Below, one piece after another: positions 47,445 to 57,516 of a stretch of DNA of 64,000 nt. Within the stretch, counting starts at the first letter, position 1. Every line of letters starts with the position of its first letter. The translations under genes and the position numbers were made by a program. Origin of the DNA: Ectothiorhodospiraceae bacterium WFHF3C12 (GTDB lineage Bacteria > Pseudomonadota > Gammaproteobacteria > Nitrococcales > Nitrococcaceae); the NCBI GenBank assembly GCA_013519935.1, contig JACDUA010000001.1, positions 27,982 through 91,981 on the forward strand. The letters are read 5' to 3'. The notes under the pieces were generated by a model. The model had not been told where the DNA came from, searched no databases, and worked only from the letters and a program-made list of their open reading frames with translations.

Positions 47445-48776
47445 TCAGTCTCCTTTCTCGAAAACCGCCATGCTCTCCACATGGGCGGTGTGGGGGAACA
47501 TGTCCATGACGCCCGCCGCCTTGAGGCGGTAGCCATGATTGTGCACCAGCAGGCCGGCGTCGCGGGCCAGTGTCGCCGGACCGCAGGAAACGTAGACGAT
47601 GCGCCGGGCGCCGGTGGCGGCAACCGACGGTAGCACCTCGGCCGCACCGGTCCTTGGCGGGTCCAGGAGCACCTGATCGAAGCCGTTGCCCCACCAGGAC
47701 GCGCCGGTGTGATCACGGGTCAGGTCGGCACCGTGGAAGGCGACGTTCTCGATACCGTTGGCGCCGGCGTTCTGCCGCCCTCTTTCCACGAGGGAATCGG
47801 CGCCTTCGACGCCCACGACCTCGCGGCAGCGACGGGCCATGGGCAGCGTGAAATTGCCCAGGCCGCAGAACAGATCCAGCACCCGGTCAGCGGGCTGCAG
47901 ATCCATCAGCTCCAGCACCCGGTCCACCATTTTCCGGTTGATCTCGGCATTGACCTGGGTGAAATCCGCCGGCAGGAACCCGATTTCCACCTCATGCGCG
48001 GGTAACCGGTAGCTCAGCCGGGGCGCGGCCGGATGGACCGGCGTGATCGTCGATTCGTTGCCGGGCTGCTGGTAGACGCAGAACCCGTGCTCCTCGGCGA
48101 AATCCCGCAAGAGGCGCAGATCCCCCTCACTGAGCTCGCGCAGGGTCCGGAAAACCAGGCCCACTTGGTCGTCCCCCGCGGCCACCTCGATCTGCGGCAC
48201 GCTGTCATGGATCGACAGCGAAGCGATCAGATCCGATAGCGCCTGCAGGCGCGTCCCCACCCGCGGGTCCAGTACCGGGCATTCGGCGAGATCGGCCACG
48301 AACGGCGAATGCTTCTCACGAAAGCCCACCAGGACCCGCTCGCCCTTGGCGGGCACGTACTTGGCCGCCAGGCGCGCCTTGCGCCGGTATCCCCACACCG
48401 GACCGGTCATGGGCGCCAGCCACTGCTCGGGCGTGACGCCGCCCATGTGTCTGAACTGCTCGGCGAGGACCTGCGCCTTGTGGCGGATCTGCGCTTCCGG
48501 AGGCAGGTGCTGCAGGCTGCAGCCACCGCAGATCCCGAAATGCGGGCAGCCGGGCTCGATGCGTTCCGGCGCTGCCTCCAGCACCTCCACCGTCCGGCCT
48601 TCCGCCTTCTTCCGGTTGCGCTTCGTGTACTGAAACAGCACCCGTTCGCCGGGCAGGGCGTTGGTGATGAAGACGGCGCGTTCACCGACCTGGGCAATAC
48701 CGCGGCCTTCGTGGCTGAGCCGGTCCACGGCGGCTTCCACCGGTTCCCTGGGGAGTCTGTTGCGCCGGCGGCTCAT
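47445..48776 (-). CDS. rlmD: 23S rRNA (uracil-1939 C5)-methyltransferase
   Basis: 443 aa. N-terminal TRAM domain (VDRLSHEGRGIAQVGERAVFITNALPGERV), the Fe-S ligands in CPHFGICGGC plus a distal Cys (AECPVLDP), SAM motif LDLFCGLGNFTLPMAR, DPPRTGAAEVL and the catalytic Cys in YVSCGPATLARD. It methylates U1939 with SAM. Its ATG overlaps the exonuclease stop (ATGA). RlmD lies near barA in E. coli; here it is close to cysM and gacS. Confidence 0.95.
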   Translation of the reverse strand: MSRRRNRLPREPVEAAVDRLSHEGRGIAQVGERAVFITNALPGERVLFQYTKRNRKKAEGRTVEVLEAAPERIEPGCPHFGICGGCSLQHLPPEAQIRHKAQVLAEQFRHMGGVTPEQWLAPMTGPVWGYRRKARLAAKYVPAKGERVLVGFREKHSPFVADLAECPVLDPRVGTRLQALSDLIASLSIHDSVPQIEVAAGDDQVGLVFRTLRELSEGDLRLLRDFAEEHGFCVYQQPGNESTITPVHPAAPRLSYRLPAHEVEIGFLPADFTQVNAEINRKMVDRVLELMDLQPADRVLDLFCGLGNFTLPMARRCREVVGVEGADSLVERGRQNAGANGIENVAFHGADLTRDHTGASWWGNGFDQVLLDPPRTGAAEVLPSVAATGARRIVYVSCGPATLARDAGLLVHNHGYRLKAAGVMDMFPHTAHVESMAVFEKGD

Positions 48777-49555
48777 GCCGTCACTCCGTTCTCCCAGGCC
48801 TGCAGAAACGCCGTCAGGTGAGGCCGTTGCGACTCACGCAGGGCGGTCTTCACCTGCTCGCAGGCCGCCTGATAGCCCGCCTCGTCCAGCCGCCCGCGCA
48901 TCCGGTCGAAGCGCAGGTAGAGCAGGCAGGTGTTGAGCACGTCGGTCTCGCAATAATCCCGGACCGGCGCCAGCTCGCCGCGCCGGACATGGTCCAGCAC
49001 CTGCCCGCCGCTCATCCCCATCTTTCCGGGGAAGCCGCAGAGCGCGGCCATTTCGTCCAGCGGCGCGGCGCCCCGGCCCTGGTAGCCGGCCAGCACGTCC
49101 ATCAGGTCCGTATGCCGCTCATGGAAGCGGTTTAGATAGTTGTTCCAGCGGAAGTCGGCGTCGCGGCCACCGCTCTCCCAGTACCGCGGGGCGCTGACGC
49201 CATGGATGAGGGCGCGGTAATGGAGCACCGGCAGGTCGAACCCGCTGCCGTTCCAGGAGACCAGGGTGGGCACGTAGCGGTCGACGCCCTCGAAGAATCG
49301 CTCGATGAGCTCGCGCTCGCCGCTGTCCTCCTCGCCCAGGGACCAGACCCGGAAGCGCTCGCCCACCCACCCGGCCACCGAGATCACCACGATGCGGTGC
49401 AGATGCAGCCGCTGGAACTCGCCGCCCGTGGCCTGCCGCCGAAGCGCCGCCATGGCGTCCCAGACCTGGTCGTCGTCGAGCCCATCCAGGCCGAATAGCC
49501 GCCGGCCGCCGTCGGTGTCGGGTACGGTCTCGATGTCGAATGCCAGAACGTTCAC
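48773..49555 (-). CDS. Predicted PolB-type 3'-5' exonuclease (COG3298 group)
   Basis: 260 aa from GTG 49555, giving the expected start (M)NVLAFDIETVPD; the track start at 49639 would overlap cysM by 47 bp. Exonuclease motifs: Exo I DIETVPD, Exo II LVSWNGSGFDLPVL, Exo III YCETDVLNTCLLY. The DEDD-type metal ligands are all present. It is the exonuclease domain without a polymerase. Role in DNA repair or RNA trimming is unknown. It is linked to rlmD by a 4-bp overlap. Confidence 0.83.
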   Translation of the reverse strand: MNVLAFDIETVPDTDGGRRLFGLDGLDDDQVWDAMAALRRQATGGEFQRLHLHRIVVISVAGWVGERFRVWSLGEEDSGERELIERFFEGVDRYVPTLVSWNGSGFDLPVLHYRALIHGVSAPRYWESGGRDADFRWNNYLNRFHERHTDLMDVLAGYQGRGAAPLDEMAALCGFPGKMGMSGGQVLDHVRRGELAPVRDYCETDVLNTCLLYLRFDRMRGRLDEAGYQAACEQVKTALRESQRPHLTAFLQAWENGVTA

Positions 49556-49592
49556 GTTGCTGCCGTCGAGGTGAAAAACGCGCCGCGGGCTG

Positions 49593-50486
49593 TCATTCCG
49601 GGAATACGCCGCTGGAGAGGTAGCGGTCGCCTCGGTCACAGACGATGCTGACGATGGTGGCCCCGTTGACCTCCCGGGAGAGCTCCAGGGCCGCGGCCAG
49701 GGCCCCGCCGGAGGAGATTCCGGCGAACACGCCCTCTTCCCGGGCGAGCGCGCGGGTCATTTCCTCGGAATCGGGCTGGCCGACACGGATGATCCGGTCC
49801 ACCCGCGCGGCATCGTAGATCCTCGGCAGGTAGGCCTCGGGCCAGGCGCGGATACCCGGAATGCTCGCGCCCTCCGCTGGCTGGACGCCGACGATCTGGA
49901 TGTCCGCGCGCTTTTCCTTGAGATACGCCGAGACCCCCATGATGGTCCCCGTGGTGCCCATGGAGCTGACGAAGTGGCTCACCTCGCCGCCGGTATCCCG
50001 CCAGATCTCCGGCCCCGTGCCCTCGTAGTGGGCCAGGGGATTGTCGGGATTGGCGAACTGATCCAGCACCTTGCCCTCGCCCTCGGCCTGCATGCGCTCG
50101 GCCAGGTCCCGGGCCTCCTCCATGCCGCCGTCCTGGGAGACCAGGATCAGCTCGGCTCCGTAGGCCTTCATGGACGCGCGGCGCTCGGCGGTCATGTTCT
50201 CCGGCATGATCAACCGCATGCGGTAGCCACGCATGGCCGCCGCCATAGCGAGGGCGATGCCCGTATTGCCGCTGGTAGCCTCGATGAGGGTATCGCCGGG
50301 GCGGATCTCGCCGCGCTCTTCCGCCTTCCGGATCATGTTGACCGCCGGGCGGTCCTTTACCGAACCCGCCGGATTGTTACCCTCGAGCTTGAGGAGCACC
50401 GTGTTGCGCGGGTTCGGATTAAGGCGCTGCAGGCGCACCAGGGGCGTATTGCCGACGAACGCTTCCAGGGTGGGATAGTCTTTCAT
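49593..50486 (-). CDS. cysM: Cysteine synthase B
   Basis: 297 aa from ATG 50486; the longer track start is unsupported. PLP-binding Lys in KLEGNNPAGSVKDRPA, the substrate loop TSGNTGIALAMAAA, and CysM-type C-terminal CDRGDRYLSSGVF. It makes cysteine from O-acetylserine with sulfide (or S-sulfocysteine with thiosulfate). Its stop precedes the chosen exonuclease start by 37 bp. Divergent from gacS. Confidence 0.93.
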   Translation of the reverse strand: MKDYPTLEAFVGNTPLVRLQRLNPNPRNTVLLKLEGNNPAGSVKDRPAVNMIRKAEERGEIRPGDTLIEATSGNTGIALAMAAAMRGYRMRLIMPENMTAERRASMKAYGAELILVSQDGGMEEARDLAERMQAEGEGKVLDQFANPDNPLAHYEGTGPEIWRDTGGEVSHFVSSMGTTGTIMGVSAYLKEKRADIQIVGVQPAEGASIPGIRAWPEAYLPRIYDAARVDRIIRVGQPDSEEMTRALAREEGVFAGISSGGALAAALELSREVNGATIVSIVCDRGDRYLSSGVFPE

Positions 50487-50815
50487 GGCCCCGCATTCTA
50501 ATCGAACTGCCCCGCCTACAGAACCTGGCAGGCCCTGAACGGTCCGCGCGGTATCACGCCGCAGTTTCGGTGTTGAGCCGTTCCCACGGGCCCCGGCGCT
50601 CAAGCAAACGCTGAACGATTCCCGCGAGCCTGCGCGGGTCAGGACACGGCCCTGGCTGCATCCGCGCCGTGCGGCCAGAGGCACGCGCGAATTGTTCGGC
50701 GTTTGCTTAATGTACAATCGGCGCAGGGGCACACACCGGCACGAGCACTCGACGGGTGCCGGGCGACAGGGACATTCGCTATCCACCAGGGCCGGGCGAT
50801 CGGGATTTACATTCC
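50487..50815. other. 329-bp divergent region between cysM and gacS
   Basis: Holds a 25-bp inverted repeat pair (50602-50626 and 50684-50708) and a possible gacS promoter: TTGTTC (50692-50697) and TACAAT (50713-50718), with a short 15-bp spacer. No gene was recognised. Confidence 0.55.
50602..50708. repeat. 25-bp inverted repeat with a 57-base spacer upstream of gacS
   Basis: Arms 50602-50626 (AAGCAAACGCTGAACGATTC...) and 50684-50708 match as inverted copies at 22 of 25 positions. The right arm overlaps the putative -35 of gacS. The two arms are about 82 bp apart centre to centre, a spacing that would suit two operator sites. Confidence 0.75.
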
Positions 50816-53614
50816 ATGCAAAGGACGATTCGCAAACGGCTGATCCCGTTAACCTTGCTGCCCGCGCTCGCGGTGGCCGGCGCCGGCGCGCTGGTATTCC
50901 TCCACTTCGCCACGCAGGACGCGGCGCGAGCGCTCCAGCAGACGGCGGATCTCGTCGCCGCCCGCACGGCCCGCAAACTGGAACATGGCGGCGGCGACTA
51001 CCAGGGCAACCGCGTCGAACGGACGCTCTCCGAGGCGCTCAGCACGCCTCACGTCGCCGCCATAGCAGTGACACAGGACGACGGCAGGGTGGTCATCGCC
51101 CGGGAGCTGCCGGGTCTGGAGGACGGTTGGACGGTCGGGGCGAACCGGCTGCTGCGCTATATCGGCGGCGGCATTCCGGCTCGGTTCGAGGCCGAAACCA
51201 CCCTGTCGCGCATCACCAGCCCCTTTGACGTGCCTTTCCGCGCCGCGCCGCAGGGGCCGCCGGAACACCGGCTGTCCGTGGCCACGCGCCTGTCACCGGG
51301 CGCCGTGCTCTCGCCCCGGGCGAGCACCGCCTTCGCGCTGGTCGTCCTGGGCATATTGCTGCTCTCCAGCCTCGCCGCCGGCCATACCGCCCGGCAGTTG
51401 CGCCTGCCGCTGCATTCCCTGGCACGTACCATCAAGCGGCTGCAGCTCGGCCGTCTGGACACCCAGATCCGGGCCCGTTCCCCGGGCGAGATCGGCGAGC
51501 TCGAGCACGCCGTCAATGCCATGGCTGCCTCCCTGCACCGCGGCCAGCAGGAGTTGCAGCGTCAGGTGGAGCAGACCACCTCCGAGCTGCGCCAGACGCT
51601 CCAGGCGGTCGAGGTCCAGAACGTGGAACTGGACGTGGCCCGCAAACGCGCCCTGGAGGCCAGCAAGGTCAAGTCCGAGTTCCTGGCCAACGTCAGTCAC
51701 GAGATCCGCACGCCCATCAACGGCATCCTCGGCTTCGCCGACCTGCTCATCCACAGCCCGCTGGACGCCGAGCAGCGCGACTACGTCAACACCATCAAGG
51801 AGTCGTGCACGAACCTGCTCACCATCGTCAACGACATCCTCGACTTCTCCAAGATCGAGGCCGGCAAGCTGGTGATCGACAACGTGGCGTTCGACCTGCG
51901 CGACAGTGTCGAGGAAGTCCTGTCCCTGCTCGCGCCGGCCGCCTACGGCAAGAGCCTGGAGCTGGTTCACCTGATCTACTCCGATGTGCCCCTGAAGCTA
52001 TACGGCGACCCCATCCGGATCCGCCAGGTGCTGACCAACCTGGTGCACAACGCCATCAAGTTCACGCCCCAGGGCCGCATCGTCGTCCGCGTGATGCTGG
52101 AGGACGAGACCGACAAGGAGGCGGTGCTGCGCGTGACCGTCACCGACACGGGCATCGGCCTGAGCCCCGCGGATCAGTCCAAGCTGTTCAAGGCCTTCAG
52201 CCAGGCGGACACCTCCCTGACCCGGCGCTTCGGTGGTGCCGGGCTGGGTCTGATCATCTCCCGGAAGCTGCTGGAGCAGATGGGCGGCACCATCGGCCTG
52301 GAGAGCGAGCCGGAACAGGGCTCGACGTTCTGGTTCACGCTGCGCTGCCTGAAACAGCCGGCATCCACCGCCAGCGAGCCGGCCCAGCGCCAGACCGCGC
52401 TGCTGGAACGCCACATCCTTCTCTACGACGAGGAGCCGCTGTCGCGACTCGCCACCAAACACGTGCTGGAGTCCTGGGGCGTGCGGGTGAGCGAGGTGGA
52501 CGACCGTCAGAGCTTCCAGTCGATGATATCGGCGGGCAAACGCTGGGACGCCGCTGTGGTGGGTCTGACCCGCGGCGAGCTCAACGACCGCAGCTATCAG
52601 AGCGTGCTCCCGAAGGCCGAGCAGCTCGGCGTACCGTTGCTGGTCATGGCGAGTACTGTGGACCGCAACGAGCTTCGCAGCCTCTACCAGCAGGGCGCCC
52701 GTGTCTGCCTGCCCAAGGCCGTTCGCCGCCAGACGCTATACCGGGAGCTCTGCCGCCTGCTCTCCGGCGGGCGCAACGAGCCCGCGCCGCTGCCGGGCAG
52801 CGAGCTGCCAGAGTTCTCCCTGCCGAGGCCCGCCACTCAGCAACCGGCCGCCTCCGGGCTTCGCGTGCTGGTGGTGGACGACAACGACATCAATCGCAAG
52901 CTGGTCTGCACCATTCTGCGCCGCCACCAGGTGGACGTCCGTGAGGCCGAGGACGGCCGCCGGGCCGTGGATATCGCCACGGCGGAGCACTTCCACCTCA
53001 TCTTCATGGATATCCAGATGCCGACCATGAGCGGCGAGGAGGCGGCTCGCCTCATCCGCGAGCATTACGCTGAGGCGCGGGCACCACGCATCGTGGCGCT
53101 CACCGCCAATGCCATGCACGGCGAGCGCGAACGCCTGCTCACGGCCGGAATGGACGATTGCCTGATCAAGCCGATCACCGAGGACCAGGTGACGGCCATA
53201 CTCGGGGAGATCGCCGGCTCGGAAGCCGTCCGGGGCGAAACCCCGGCGTCCGGCGACGAAGCGATAACGGTCGGGAGCGAGGAGAAAGGAGACGACGAGC
53301 TGCCTTCCCGCGACGGCCTGCGCGCCGAGATGCGCGAGATGCTGGTCGCCGAGTTGCCCCAGCACAAGCGGGCCATTCAACGTGCCTACCGGCGCAACGA
53401 CGTGGCAGAGCTCAAGGAAAAGGTGCACAAGCTCCACGGCGCGGTCAGCGTCTGCCACATGCCGGACCTGAAGGCCGCTTGCGCGGACCTGGAGAACAGC
53501 GTCATATCGGAAGACCGGGTTAGCATCCCCTCCGGCGTGCAGCGGCTGATGGCGGCCATCAACGAAACGGTGCGGGCGGAGGATCGGCAGCGGGCGGCCA
53601 GCCAGGGCGGCTGA
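50816..53614 (+). CDS. gacS: Hybrid sensor histidine kinase GacS/BarA
   Basis: 932 aa from ATG 50816; the track start adds 20 residues. TM1 (about 10-32), a periplasmic loop, TM2 (about 170-190), HAMP, HisKA with His296 (FLANVSHEIRTPINGILGF), HATPase (FGGAGLGLIISRKLLEQMGG), a degenerate receiver-like part, a full receiver (IFMDIQMPTMSGEEA) and a C-terminal Hpt domain (KVHKLHGAVSVCHMPDL). This tripartite layout is that of GacS/BarA, which signals to GacA and controls the Csr/Rsm system. It is transcribed away from cysM. Confidence 0.94.
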   Translation: MQRTIRKRLIPLTLLPALAVAGAGALVFLHFATQDAARALQQTADLVAARTARKLEHGGGDYQGNRVERTLSEALSTPHVAAIAVTQDDGRVVIARELPGLEDGWTVGANRLLRYIGGGIPARFEAETTLSRITSPFDVPFRAAPQGPPEHRLSVATRLSPGAVLSPRASTAFALVVLGILLLSSLAAGHTARQLRLPLHSLARTIKRLQLGRLDTQIRARSPGEIGELEHAVNAMAASLHRGQQELQRQVEQTTSELRQTLQAVEVQNVELDVARKRALEASKVKSEFLANVSHEIRTPINGILGFADLLIHSPLDAEQRDYVNTIKESCTNLLTIVNDILDFSKIEAGKLVIDNVAFDLRDSVEEVLSLLAPAAYGKSLELVHLIYSDVPLKLYGDPIRIRQVLTNLVHNAIKFTPQGRIVVRVMLEDETDKEAVLRVTVTDTGIGLSPADQSKLFKAFSQADTSLTRRFGGAGLGLIISRKLLEQMGGTIGLESEPEQGSTFWFTLRCLKQPASTASEPAQRQTALLERHILLYDEEPLSRLATKHVLESWGVRVSEVDDRQSFQSMISAGKRWDAAVVGLTRGELNDRSYQSVLPKAEQLGVPLLVMASTVDRNELRSLYQQGARVCLPKAVRRQTLYRELCRLLSGGRNEPAPLPGSELPEFSLPRPATQQPAASGLRVLVVDDNDINRKLVCTILRRHQVDVREAEDGRRAVDIATAEHFHLIFMDIQMPTMSGEEAARLIREHYAEARAPRIVALTANAMHGERERLLTAGMDDCLIKPITEDQVTAILGEIAGSEAVRGETPASGDEAITVGSEEKGDDELPSRDGLRAEMREMLVAELPQHKRAIQRAYRRNDVAELKEKVHKLHGAVSVCHMPDLKAACADLENSVISEDRVSIPSGVQRLMAAINETVRAEDRQRAASQGG

Positions 53615-53623
53615 CGGGGCCGA

Positions 53624-54007
53624 TTAGCGCCCTTCCAGCACCACGAACGCCACCGCGAACTCCCGCTCGTCACTCAGGCTCAGATGCGTGTCGACCACGC
53701 CCAGCGCCCGGGCCCGCTCCACTGCCCCCGCCGCCAGCGCGAGGCGGGGCTTGCCGAGCGAATCATGGGCGACGGTGATGGATTTCAGCGTCACGCCTTC
53801 GGCGATACCGGTACCGAGGGCCTTGGCGGCGGCTTCCTTGGCGGCGAAGCGCTTGGCGAGCAGACCCGGTGTTTCGCCGCGCCGGCGCCACTCTTCCAGC
53901 TCCTCGGGAGCGAGTATGCGGCGGGCGAAGCGTTCGCCGTGGCGATCCAGGGCCGAACGCATCCGCGCGATGGCGACGATATCCGTGCCGATGCCGACGA
54001 CGCTCAC
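53624..54007 (-). CDS. acpS: Holo-[acyl-carrier-protein] synthase
   Basis: 127 aa. [20 protein letters not shown] and the [16 protein letters not shown] motif (metal-binding Glu) identify AcpS. It transfers 4'-phosphopantetheine from CoA to ACP. It ends the run that starts at lepB or earlier; its ATG overlaps the stop of pdxJ by 4 bp. Convergent with gacS (9-bp gap). Confidence 0.95.
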   Translation of the reverse strand: MSVVGIGTDIVAIARMRSALDRHGERFARRILAPEELEEWRRRGETPGLLAKRFAAKEAAAKALGTGIAEGVTLKSITVAHDSLGKPRLALAAGAVERARALGVVDTHLSLSDEREFAVAFVVLEGR

Positions 54008-54741
54008 CCGCCGGCCTCCCGAATCAGCCGTTTCATTTCCCGCACCGCCTCGTCCAGCCCGGTGATCACCGCCCGGGCGACGATGCCGTGACCGATATTG
54101 AGTTCACTGATGCCTTCGAGCGCGGCCACCGGCTGCACGTTGTGGTAGTGAAGGCCGTGGCCGGCGTTCACCTGCAGGCCGGACTCGAGCCCCAGAGCGA
54201 GGCCCTCCCGCAGCCGCCCCAGACAGGCCGCACGGCTTTCGTCGTCCACGGCGTCGGCATAAGCCCCGGTATGCAGCTCGATAGCCGGCGCGCCAACCGC
54301 GGCGGCAGCCTCGATCTGGGTCGGCTCCGGATCGATGAACAGCGACACCCGCACACCGGCCGCCGACAGACGCTGACACGCCTCCCGCAACCGCGGCATC
54401 TGCCCCTTGACGTCCAGTCCGCCTTCCGTCGTCAGCTCCTGGCGCCGCTCCGGAACCAGACAGCAATCGGCCGGGCGGTAGCGCTCGGCGATCCCGAGCA
54501 TTTCTTCGGTCACCGCCATTTCCAGGTTCAGCTTCGTCTGCACCAGTCCTCCGGCGAGCTCGATGTCCCGGTCCTGGACGTGGCGGCGATCCTCCCGCAG
54601 GTGCAGCGTGATGCCGTCCGCTCCGGCCTGCTCGGCCACGAACACGGCATGCATGGGATCCGGGTAGCGAGTCCCCCGGGCCTGGCGCAGCGTGGCTACG
54701 TGATCCAGGTTGACCCCCAGCGTCGGTCTTGCGCTCGTCAT
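54004..54741 (-). CDS. pdxJ: Pyridoxine 5'-phosphate synthase
   Basis: 245 aa TIM barrel. [22 protein letters not shown] at the N-terminus with the catalytic His region, [15 protein letters not shown] and [15 protein letters not shown] are typical. It condenses 1-deoxyxylulose 5-phosphate (made by Dxs, encoded here) with aminoacetone phosphate to form PNP. Four-base overlaps with recO upstream and acpS downstream. Confidence 0.97.
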   Translation of the reverse strand: MTSARPTLGVNLDHVATLRQARGTRYPDPMHAVFVAEQAGADGITLHLREDRRHVQDRDIELAGGLVQTKLNLEMAVTEEMLGIAERYRPADCCLVPERRQELTTEGGLDVKGQMPRLREACQRLSAAGVRVSLFIDPEPTQIEAAAAVGAPAIELHTGAYADAVDDESRAACLGRLREGLALGLESGLQVNAGHGLHYHNVQPVAALEGISELNIGHGIVARAVITGLDEAVREMKRLIREAGG

Positions 54742-55520
54742 GGCTCCGAACCTCCCGTCTGTGTGTTCCCGGGCGCGCGCCCGTCCCGCTCCCGCTCCCT
54801 GGTGCCACTGAGCTGGCGATAGAGCTCACGGCTCTTCAGCGGCCTCGGTCCGAGGTGAGCCTGCAGCGCCATGCGCAGCAGGCGTTTCGCGTCCGCCGCG
54901 GCATCGGGGCCCAGCGAGCGTTCGGAGCACAGCGCCAGAAGCGAGCTGCCACGGAATACGTGGGTGGCTGCCTCCTGTGTTTCCACCCGCACGGGCAGCC
55001 CCTCGGCATGCACGCTGTACCAGCCCTCGGGTTCGATGGGTTCGCCCGCGGCATCGTGGTCCAGGGTCAGACCGTAGCCGATCTCTTCCAGCAGGCGCTT
55101 CTCGAATACCCGCAGCGGGGGCTCGGCGTCGCCGCTCGCGGCAAGCGCCGAAATGGCCTCACGATAGGCTGCGTACAATGCCGGGTGGGGGTCGTCCCTG
55201 CGGACCAGGCGCATCAGGAGCTCATTGAGGTAGAAGCCCGCGGCGACCCGCGCCCCGCCGATGCGCAGCGCCCCACCCTGCGGCTCCGCGCCGGTCAGCG
55301 TGGCGAGCTCGCCGCGACCGCTCCAGCTCAACAGCAGAGGGCCGAAGGGTTGCAGCACGCCCCGCAACCGCGAGCGCTGACCGCGCACACCCCGGCCGAC
55401 CAGACCCACCCGCCCGTGGTTCTCGGTAAACGCCTCTATGATGGCGCTGGTATCACGGTAAGGGCGGACATGGAGCACGAAAGCCGGCTCCAGGTTGACC
55501 ACCCTGCGCTCCGCGGTCAT
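54738..55520 (-). CDS. recO: DNA repair protein RecO
   Basis: 260 aa. N-terminal OB fold ([36 protein letters not shown]) and a helical C-terminal domain. RecO loads RecA on SSB-coated DNA in the RecFOR pathway. Position between era and pdxJ is as in E. coli. The ATG overlaps the era stop (4 bp). The last ~20 residues are variable. Confidence 0.95.
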   Translation of the reverse strand: MTAERRVVNLEPAFVLHVRPYRDTSAIIEAFTENHGRVGLVGRGVRGQRSRLRGVLQPFGPLLLSWSGRGELATLTGAEPQGGALRIGGARVAAGFYLNELLMRLVRRDDPHPALYAAYREAISALAASGDAEPPLRVFEKRLLEEIGYGLTLDHDAAGEPIEPEGWYSVHAEGLPVRVETQEAATHVFRGSSLLALCSERSLGPDAAADAKRLLRMALQAHLGPRPLKSRELYRQLSGTRERERDGRAPGNTQTGGSEP

Positions 55521-56431
55521 GGCCCTTCGTCGTAGCCCAGCGAGCGCAGGGCGCGCTCGTCATCGGACCAGCCTTCGCGGACCTTGACCCATAGCTTGAG
55601 GTAGACCCGGCAGTGAAAGAGCCGCTCCATTTCCCGGCGCGCCGCGCTGCCAACCCGTTTGAGCAACTCGCCGTTCTCGCCGATGACGATGGCCTTCTGA
55701 CCCTTGCGCTCCACCCAGACAACGGCACTGATGCGGCGCAGATTGCCGGTCTGTTCGAAGGCCTCCACTTCCACCGTGGTGGCGTACGGGACTTCCTTTC
55801 CGAGTAGCCGCATCAGCTGCTCACGAACCAGCTCGGCAGCCAGGAAGCGCTCGCTGCGATCCGTGATCTGGTCATCCGGGAACATCTGCGGGCCCGCCGG
55901 CATCCGTTCCTCCACGAGCCGGGCAAGGGTGTCCGTGTTCTCGCCCGAGCGCGCCGACAGGGGTACGACATCGGAGAAATCCCGCCCCTTGACCACCGAT
56001 TCCATGAACGGGAGCAGCTCGTTCTTGTTTTTCGCCCGGTCCACTTTGTTGATCACCAGGACCACCGGCGCCTGGATGCCCTTCAGCAGTTGCAATACCG
56101 CCTCGTCCTCGTCCGTCCACTTGAGGGCGTCGATGACGAAGAGCACGCAATCCACGTCCGCCAGGCTGTTCCTCGCCGCCTGATTGAGATACCGGTTGAT
56201 GGCCCGGTGCTCACGCTGATGCAGACCCGGGGTGTCGACGTAGACCACCTGGACGCCCGGCGTCGTATGCACGCCCATGATGCGGTGACGCGTGGTCTGA
56301 GGCTTGCTGGAGACGATACTGATCTTCTCGCCCAGCAGGCGGTTCATCAGCGTGGACTTGCCCACATTCGGGCGGCCCACGACGGCTACGAAGCCGCAGC
56401 GATACTCGGCGGAATCTCGGGCTTCAGTCAC
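55517..56431 (-). CDS. era: GTPase Era
   Basis: 304 aa. G1 GRPNVGKSTLMNRLLG, effector KPQTTRHRIMG, G3 DTPGL, G4 NKVDRAKNK and a C-terminal KH domain (QKAIVIGENGELLKRVGSAARREME). It binds 16S rRNA near the anti-Shine-Dalgarno end and checks 30S maturation. Overlaps rnc by 8 bp. Confidence 0.98.
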   Translation of the reverse strand: MTEARDSAEYRCGFVAVVGRPNVGKSTLMNRLLGEKISIVSSKPQTTRHRIMGVHTTPGVQVVYVDTPGLHQREHRAINRYLNQAARNSLADVDCVLFVIDALKWTDEDEAVLQLLKGIQAPVVLVINKVDRAKNKNELLPFMESVVKGRDFSDVVPLSARSGENTDTLARLVEERMPAGPQMFPDDQITDRSERFLAAELVREQLMRLLGKEVPYATTVEVEAFEQTGNLRRISAVVWVERKGQKAIVIGENGELLKRVGSAARREMERLFHCRVYLKLWVKVREGWSDDERALRSLGYDEGP

Positions 56432-57128
56432 CGGCGGTCTCCGCTTCCGTGGCGCCCCGGCGCAGCCGCGTCAACATGGCATCCGCGGCTCGCTGCTCGG
56501 CCTGGCGGCGACTCCTGGCCTCGCCAATGGTGGCGCCGCTGACCCCCTCGATGGTGCACTCCACCGAGAAGGTCTGGTTGTGGGCCTTGCCGGTGACATC
56601 CAGTACCTGATAGCTCGGTAGGGGCAGGCGGCCGGATTGCAGGTATTCCTGCAGCCGGGTCTTGGGATCCTTCAGCTCGTCCACGTCGGGCAGGTCGTCC
56701 AGCCGTTCCCCGTAGCACGCGACGATGATCCGCCGCGTCGTCTCGAAATCGCTGTCGAGGTAGACGGCGCCGAATACCGCCTCCAGGCCATCTGACAGTA
56801 TGGACTCGCGCCGGTGACCGCCGGACTTGAGCTCGCCGGTTCCCAGCTTGAGAAAAGCGCCCAGCTCCAGCTGCCTCGCCAGGCGGGCGAGGCTGGACTG
56901 GTTCACCATGCTTGCGCGGAGACGGCTGAGGTCGCCCTCCGGAAGGTCCGGCTTGCGCCGGTAGAGCTCGGCGGCGACCACGAAATTGAGAATGCCGTCG
57001 CCCAGGAACTCGAGACGCTCGTTGTTGGCCGGCGCGGCGCTGCGGTGGGTGAGCGCCTGCGCGAGCAACGCCCGATCCCTGAAACGGTAACCGAGCCCCT
57101 GCTCGAGCTTGTCCAGTTCCTCGGTCAA
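56424..57128 (-). CDS. rnc: Ribonuclease III
   Basis: 234 aa. The nuclease signature NERLEFLGDGILNFVVAAELY carries the metal-binding Glu and Asp, and a C-terminal dsRNA-binding domain (PKTRLQEYLQSGRLPLPSYQVL) follows. It cuts double-stranded RNA, including rRNA precursors. Same operon as era, lepB and recO; its start overlaps the DUF4845 gene stop by 4 bp. Confidence 0.97.
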   Translation of the reverse strand: MTEELDKLEQGLGYRFRDRALLAQALTHRSAAPANNERLEFLGDGILNFVVAAELYRRKPDLPEGDLSRLRASMVNQSSLARLARQLELGAFLKLGTGELKSGGHRRESILSDGLEAVFGAVYLDSDFETTRRIIVACYGERLDDLPDVDELKDPKTRLQEYLQSGRLPLPSYQVLDVTGKAHNQTFSVECTIEGVSGATIGEARSRRQAEQRAADAMLTRLRRGATEAETAGD

Positions 57129-57496
57129 TTGCGCAGCACGGCCTCCTTCCGGAATGTCGCCACCGCGTCCAGGTTGCCCATCAAGTCCACCCGGTGATCG
57201 TACTCCACCACCAGGCGCACGCCGCCCGCCACATCCTCGAACTGGAGCATGGACGCGCCGACGACACTGACGTCGTTGATGTTCAGCCGCTTCTCGAACG
57301 CGCGCCGGACCTCGCCGCGGTCCCGGCTGTTGAGCGAAGCGTCGGTGGCCAGGCCGTCGACGATGGAGCCGACGGTGAAGGAATTCATGTAAACCGGCAC
57401 CAGGCGCAACGCAATCAGTGCCACGAGACCGATGATGACCAGCGTGATCACCCAGCCGATCAACGTCATTCCCTGCTGCTTGTGCGGCATACGCAT
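57125..57496 (-). CDS. DUF4845 membrane protein
   Basis: 123 aa. One N-terminal TM segment (MTLIGWVITLVIIGLVALIALRLVPVY), with a pilin-like start KQQGMTLIGWV but lacking Glu5, so not a true pilin. The rest is periplasmic. AGGAG sits 7 bp before ATG 57496. It is commonly placed between lepB and rnc in gammaproteobacteria; function unknown. Confidence 0.88.
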   Translation of the reverse strand: MRMPHKQQGMTLIGWVITLVIIGLVALIALRLVPVYMNSFTVGSIVDGLATDASLNSRDRGEVRRAFEKRLNINDVSVVGASMLQFEDVAGGVRLVVEYDHRVDLMGNLDAVATFRKEAVLRN

Positions 57497-57516
57497 TCTT
57501 CTACTCCTTCTACCGC

